Origin: Paracoccaceae bacterium
Lineage (GTDB): Bacteria > Pseudomonadota > Alphaproteobacteria > Rhodobacterales > Rhodobacteraceae
Assembly (NCBI GenBank): GCA_021767525.1
Contig: JAASTF010000165.1
Coordinates: 1 to 6,894, forward strand
DNA length: 6,894 nucleotides
Reading direction: 5' to 3'
The notes beneath the pieces were generated by a model. It worked only from the letters and a program-made list of their open reading frames with translations, had not been told where the DNA came from and made no database searches. Shown in pieces: positions 5,593 to 6,894 of this stretch. The first letter of the stretch is position 1, and every line of letters begins with the position of its first letter. Position numbers and translations under genes: made by a program.

Positions 5593-6774
5593 TCAAATCG
5601 AATCGAGCGCGCCCTGGATATCGGCCAAAAGGTCGTCGGTATCCTCCAACCCACAAGACAGGCGCACCAGCCCGGGCGTTATACCCAGTTGGGTCTTTTG
5701 CACATCCGACAATCTTTGATGTGTCGTCGTCGCAGGGTGCGTGGCGATGGATTTCGCGTCGCCCAGGTTGTTCGAGATCACAACGATGTGAAGTGCGTTC
5801 AGGAACTTGAAGGCCGCCGCCTGCCCGCCCTTCAGATCCAACGCCAGAACCGTGCCGCCCGATCCCATCTGCGCCTGTGCCAGCGTGTGCTGGGGATGAT
5901 CGGCCAGGCCGGGATACATCACCCGCGCCAGCGCATCGTGGCCCTGCAACCGCTCGGCCAGGGCCTGCGCGGTGGCTGCCTGCGCGCGCACGCGCAGATC
6001 GATGGTTTCCAGCCCCTTCAACAGCACCCAGGCGTTGAAGGGCGACATCGAACCGCCGGTGTGTTTCATGTAGGGTTCGACCGTTTTGCGGATGAACTCT
6101 TGTGTGCCCAGGATCACGCCGCCCAGCACCCGGCCCTGGCCGTCGATATGCTTGGTCGCGGAATAGACCACCACATCCGCGCCTTGCGCAATGGCATTGG
6201 AGTAGACCGGCGTGGCAAAGACATTATCGACGACAACGGTGGCGCCGGCGCGGTGGGCGATTTCGGAAACACCCGCGATATCAATGACTTCCAGCGTGGG
6301 ATTCGACACGGATTCGTAGAAACAGACCTTGGTGCCGGGCCGCACCGCCGCGCGCCACTGGTCCAGGTCGGTGCCGTCGACGAACGTCACCTCGACGCCA
6401 TAGCGCGGCAGGATCTCTTCGAGGATATACAGGCACGAGCCAAAAAGCGCCTGCGCCGCGACCACGTGATCGCCCGCGCGCAGCATCGACACCAGCGCGC
6501 CGTTGACGGCCGCCATACCGCTGGCGGTGGCAAAGGCATCCTCGGCCCCTTCCAGCGCGGCGACCCGTTCTTCGAACATGGCGACGGTGGGGTTGCCATA
6601 GCGGGCATAGATGAACTCGTCCGGGCCCGATTGCAGGAACCGCGCCTCGGCCTGCTCGGCGGTGTCGTAGACGAAACCCTGGGTCAGGAACATCGCCTCG
6701 GACACTTCGTTATACTGGCTGCGGCGGGTGCCGCCATGCACCAGCCTGGTGCGGGGTTTCCAATTGTCTTTCAT
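5593..6774 (-). CDS. metZ: O-succinylhomoserine sulfhydrylase MetZ
   Basis: A PLP-dependent cytoplasmic enzyme of the Cys/Met metabolism family. It makes homocysteine directly from O-succinylhomoserine and sulfide, bypassing cystathionine. The 393 residues show YARYGNPT (56-63), which contributes phosphate/substrate contacts; ATASGMAA (82-89), the PLP-phosphate loop; VVVDNVFATP (180-189) with Asp183 facing the pyridine nitrogen; SATKHIDGQGR (205-215) with Lys208 as the Schiff-base lysine; and VRLSCGLED (370-378) with the carboxylate-binding Arg371. The IDGQGRVLGG context and length favour MetZ over MetB or MetY, but acetyl- versus succinyl-homoserine preference cannot be read here. The start is ATG at 6772-6774: GGAGG (6786-6782) lies 7 bases upstream, whereas the in-frame GTG one codon earlier is only 4 bases from it. 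The leader carries a SAM-II aptamer and terminator. Confidence 0.95.
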   Translation of the reverse strand: MKDNWKPRTRLVHGGTRRSQYNEVSEAMFLTQGFVYDTAEQAEARFLQSGPDEFIYARYGNPTVAMFEERVAALEGAEDAFATASGMAAVNGALVSMLRAGDHVVAAQALFGSCLYILEEILPRYGVEVTFVDGTDLDQWRAAVRPGTKVCFYESVSNPTLEVIDIAGVSEIAHRAGATVVVDNVFATPVYSNAIAQGADVVVYSATKHIDGQGRVLGGVILGTQEFIRKTVEPYMKHTGGSMSPFNAWVLLKGLETIDLRVRAQAATAQALAERLQGHDALARVMYPGLADHPQHTLAQAQMGSGGTVLALDLKGGQAAAFKFLNALHIVVISNNLGDAKSIATHPATTTHQRLSDVQKTQLGITPGLVRLSCGLEDTDDLLADIQGALDSI

Positions 6775-6806
6775 CACGCATCCTCCGGGCCCTGTCGCAG
6801 CCCATG

Positions 6807-6840
6807 AAAAAACCCCCGGTCGCGGTCAAGCGAAAGGGGG
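6807..6840 (-). terminator. Riboswitch-associated intrinsic terminator in the metZ leader
   Basis: On the minus strand CCCCC (6840-6836) pairs with GGGGG (6817-6813). A 2x2 mismatch follows, then TCGC pairs with GCGA around a TTGACC loop. Six T residues (6812-6807) follow immediately. It lies between the aptamer and the metZ ribosome site, so it is the likely expression platform. Confidence 0.85.
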
Positions 6841-6852
6841 CCCTTTGCGTCT

Positions 6853-6894
6853 GACCTTTTAGCGGCATGTTTTACGTGGCCCGCAATCCGGTAA
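6853..6894 (-). ncRNA. SAM-II (SAM-alpha) riboswitch aptamer, 5' end outside window
   Basis: The leader of metZ carries the SAM-II core on the minus strand: TTACCGGATTGCG, then GGCCACGT, AAAACATG, and the hallmark GCTAAAAGG (6863-6855). It lines up with the known SAM-II layout in which the P1 3' strand is followed by an A-rich loop and a 3' segment ending GCUAAA(A)AGG. The H-type pseudoknot can be drawn: ACC (6892-6890) with GGT (6856-6854), and GCGG (6884-6881) with CCGC (6865-6862). The 5' strand of P1 is missing because the window ends there. SAM-II elements are known upstream of metA, metX and metZ in alphaproteobacteria, which fits this position. High SAM should lower metZ expression, here probably through the terminator that follows. 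Confidence 0.85.

Noticed and set aside
4221..5810. 529-codon open frame on the plus strand opposite folE2 and the end of metZ
   Set aside because: The longest frame in the window, but it covers two well-supported minus-strand genes and the terminator hairpin and shows no recognisable motif.
5518..6807. 429-codon open frame on the plus strand opposite metZ
   Set aside because: Antisense to MetZ, whose PLP-site motifs are intact; composition is that of a shadow frame.

Overview
The window is about 6.9 kb of high-GC DNA that looks like the chromosome of a marine alphaproteobacterium, most likely Rhodobacterales (Roseobacter group). This is inferred from the GC-rich third positions, a SAM-II type leader in front of metZ, the small DUF1127 protein, and the style of the FolE2, TrkH and MetRS proteins. 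No database search was run. I see no mobile elements, CRISPR arrays, tRNA or rRNA genes. It reads as an ordinary core-genome stretch with a few interesting regulatory elements.

Layout. Positions 1-945 (+) hold the C-terminal part of methionyl-tRNA synthetase (metG), cut by the left edge. Everything else is on the minus strand. Read in transcription order from the right edge these are: a SAM-II riboswitch cut by the right edge, with a terminator hairpin; metZ (O-succinylhomoserine sulfhydrylase); folE2 (GTP cyclohydrolase IB) followed by a terminator-like hairpin; a lysine/alanine/proline-rich small protein with a histone-H1-like tail, with its own terminator-like hairpin; a 71-aa DUF1127 protein preceded by an operator-like palindrome; a 240-aa multi-pass membrane protein of unknown function; and trkH, which converges on metG with only six bases between the stop codons. 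No gene-free gap exceeds about 205 bases.

How the genes fit together. metZ makes homocysteine, the precursor of methionine and SAM. The leader in front of it carries the SAM-II core and an intrinsic terminator, so high SAM should switch metZ off. folE2 follows on the same strand after 118 bases with no convincing terminator between. It may therefore share SAM control, which would link folate supply (the one-carbon source for methionine) to methionine synthesis; this is inference. trkH imports potassium. No trkA is in view, and the membrane protein directly upstream of trkH is a possible but unproven partner. The DUF1127 and Lys-rich genes appear to be independent single-gene units.

The observations most worth following are the truncated SAM-II leader and its possible antiterminator, the H1-like tail built on a 30-nt DNA repeat, the AGGTCA/TGACCT palindrome before the DUF1127 gene, and the hairpin that holds the stop codon upstream of trkH. 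I did not find a clearly new multi-gene system.
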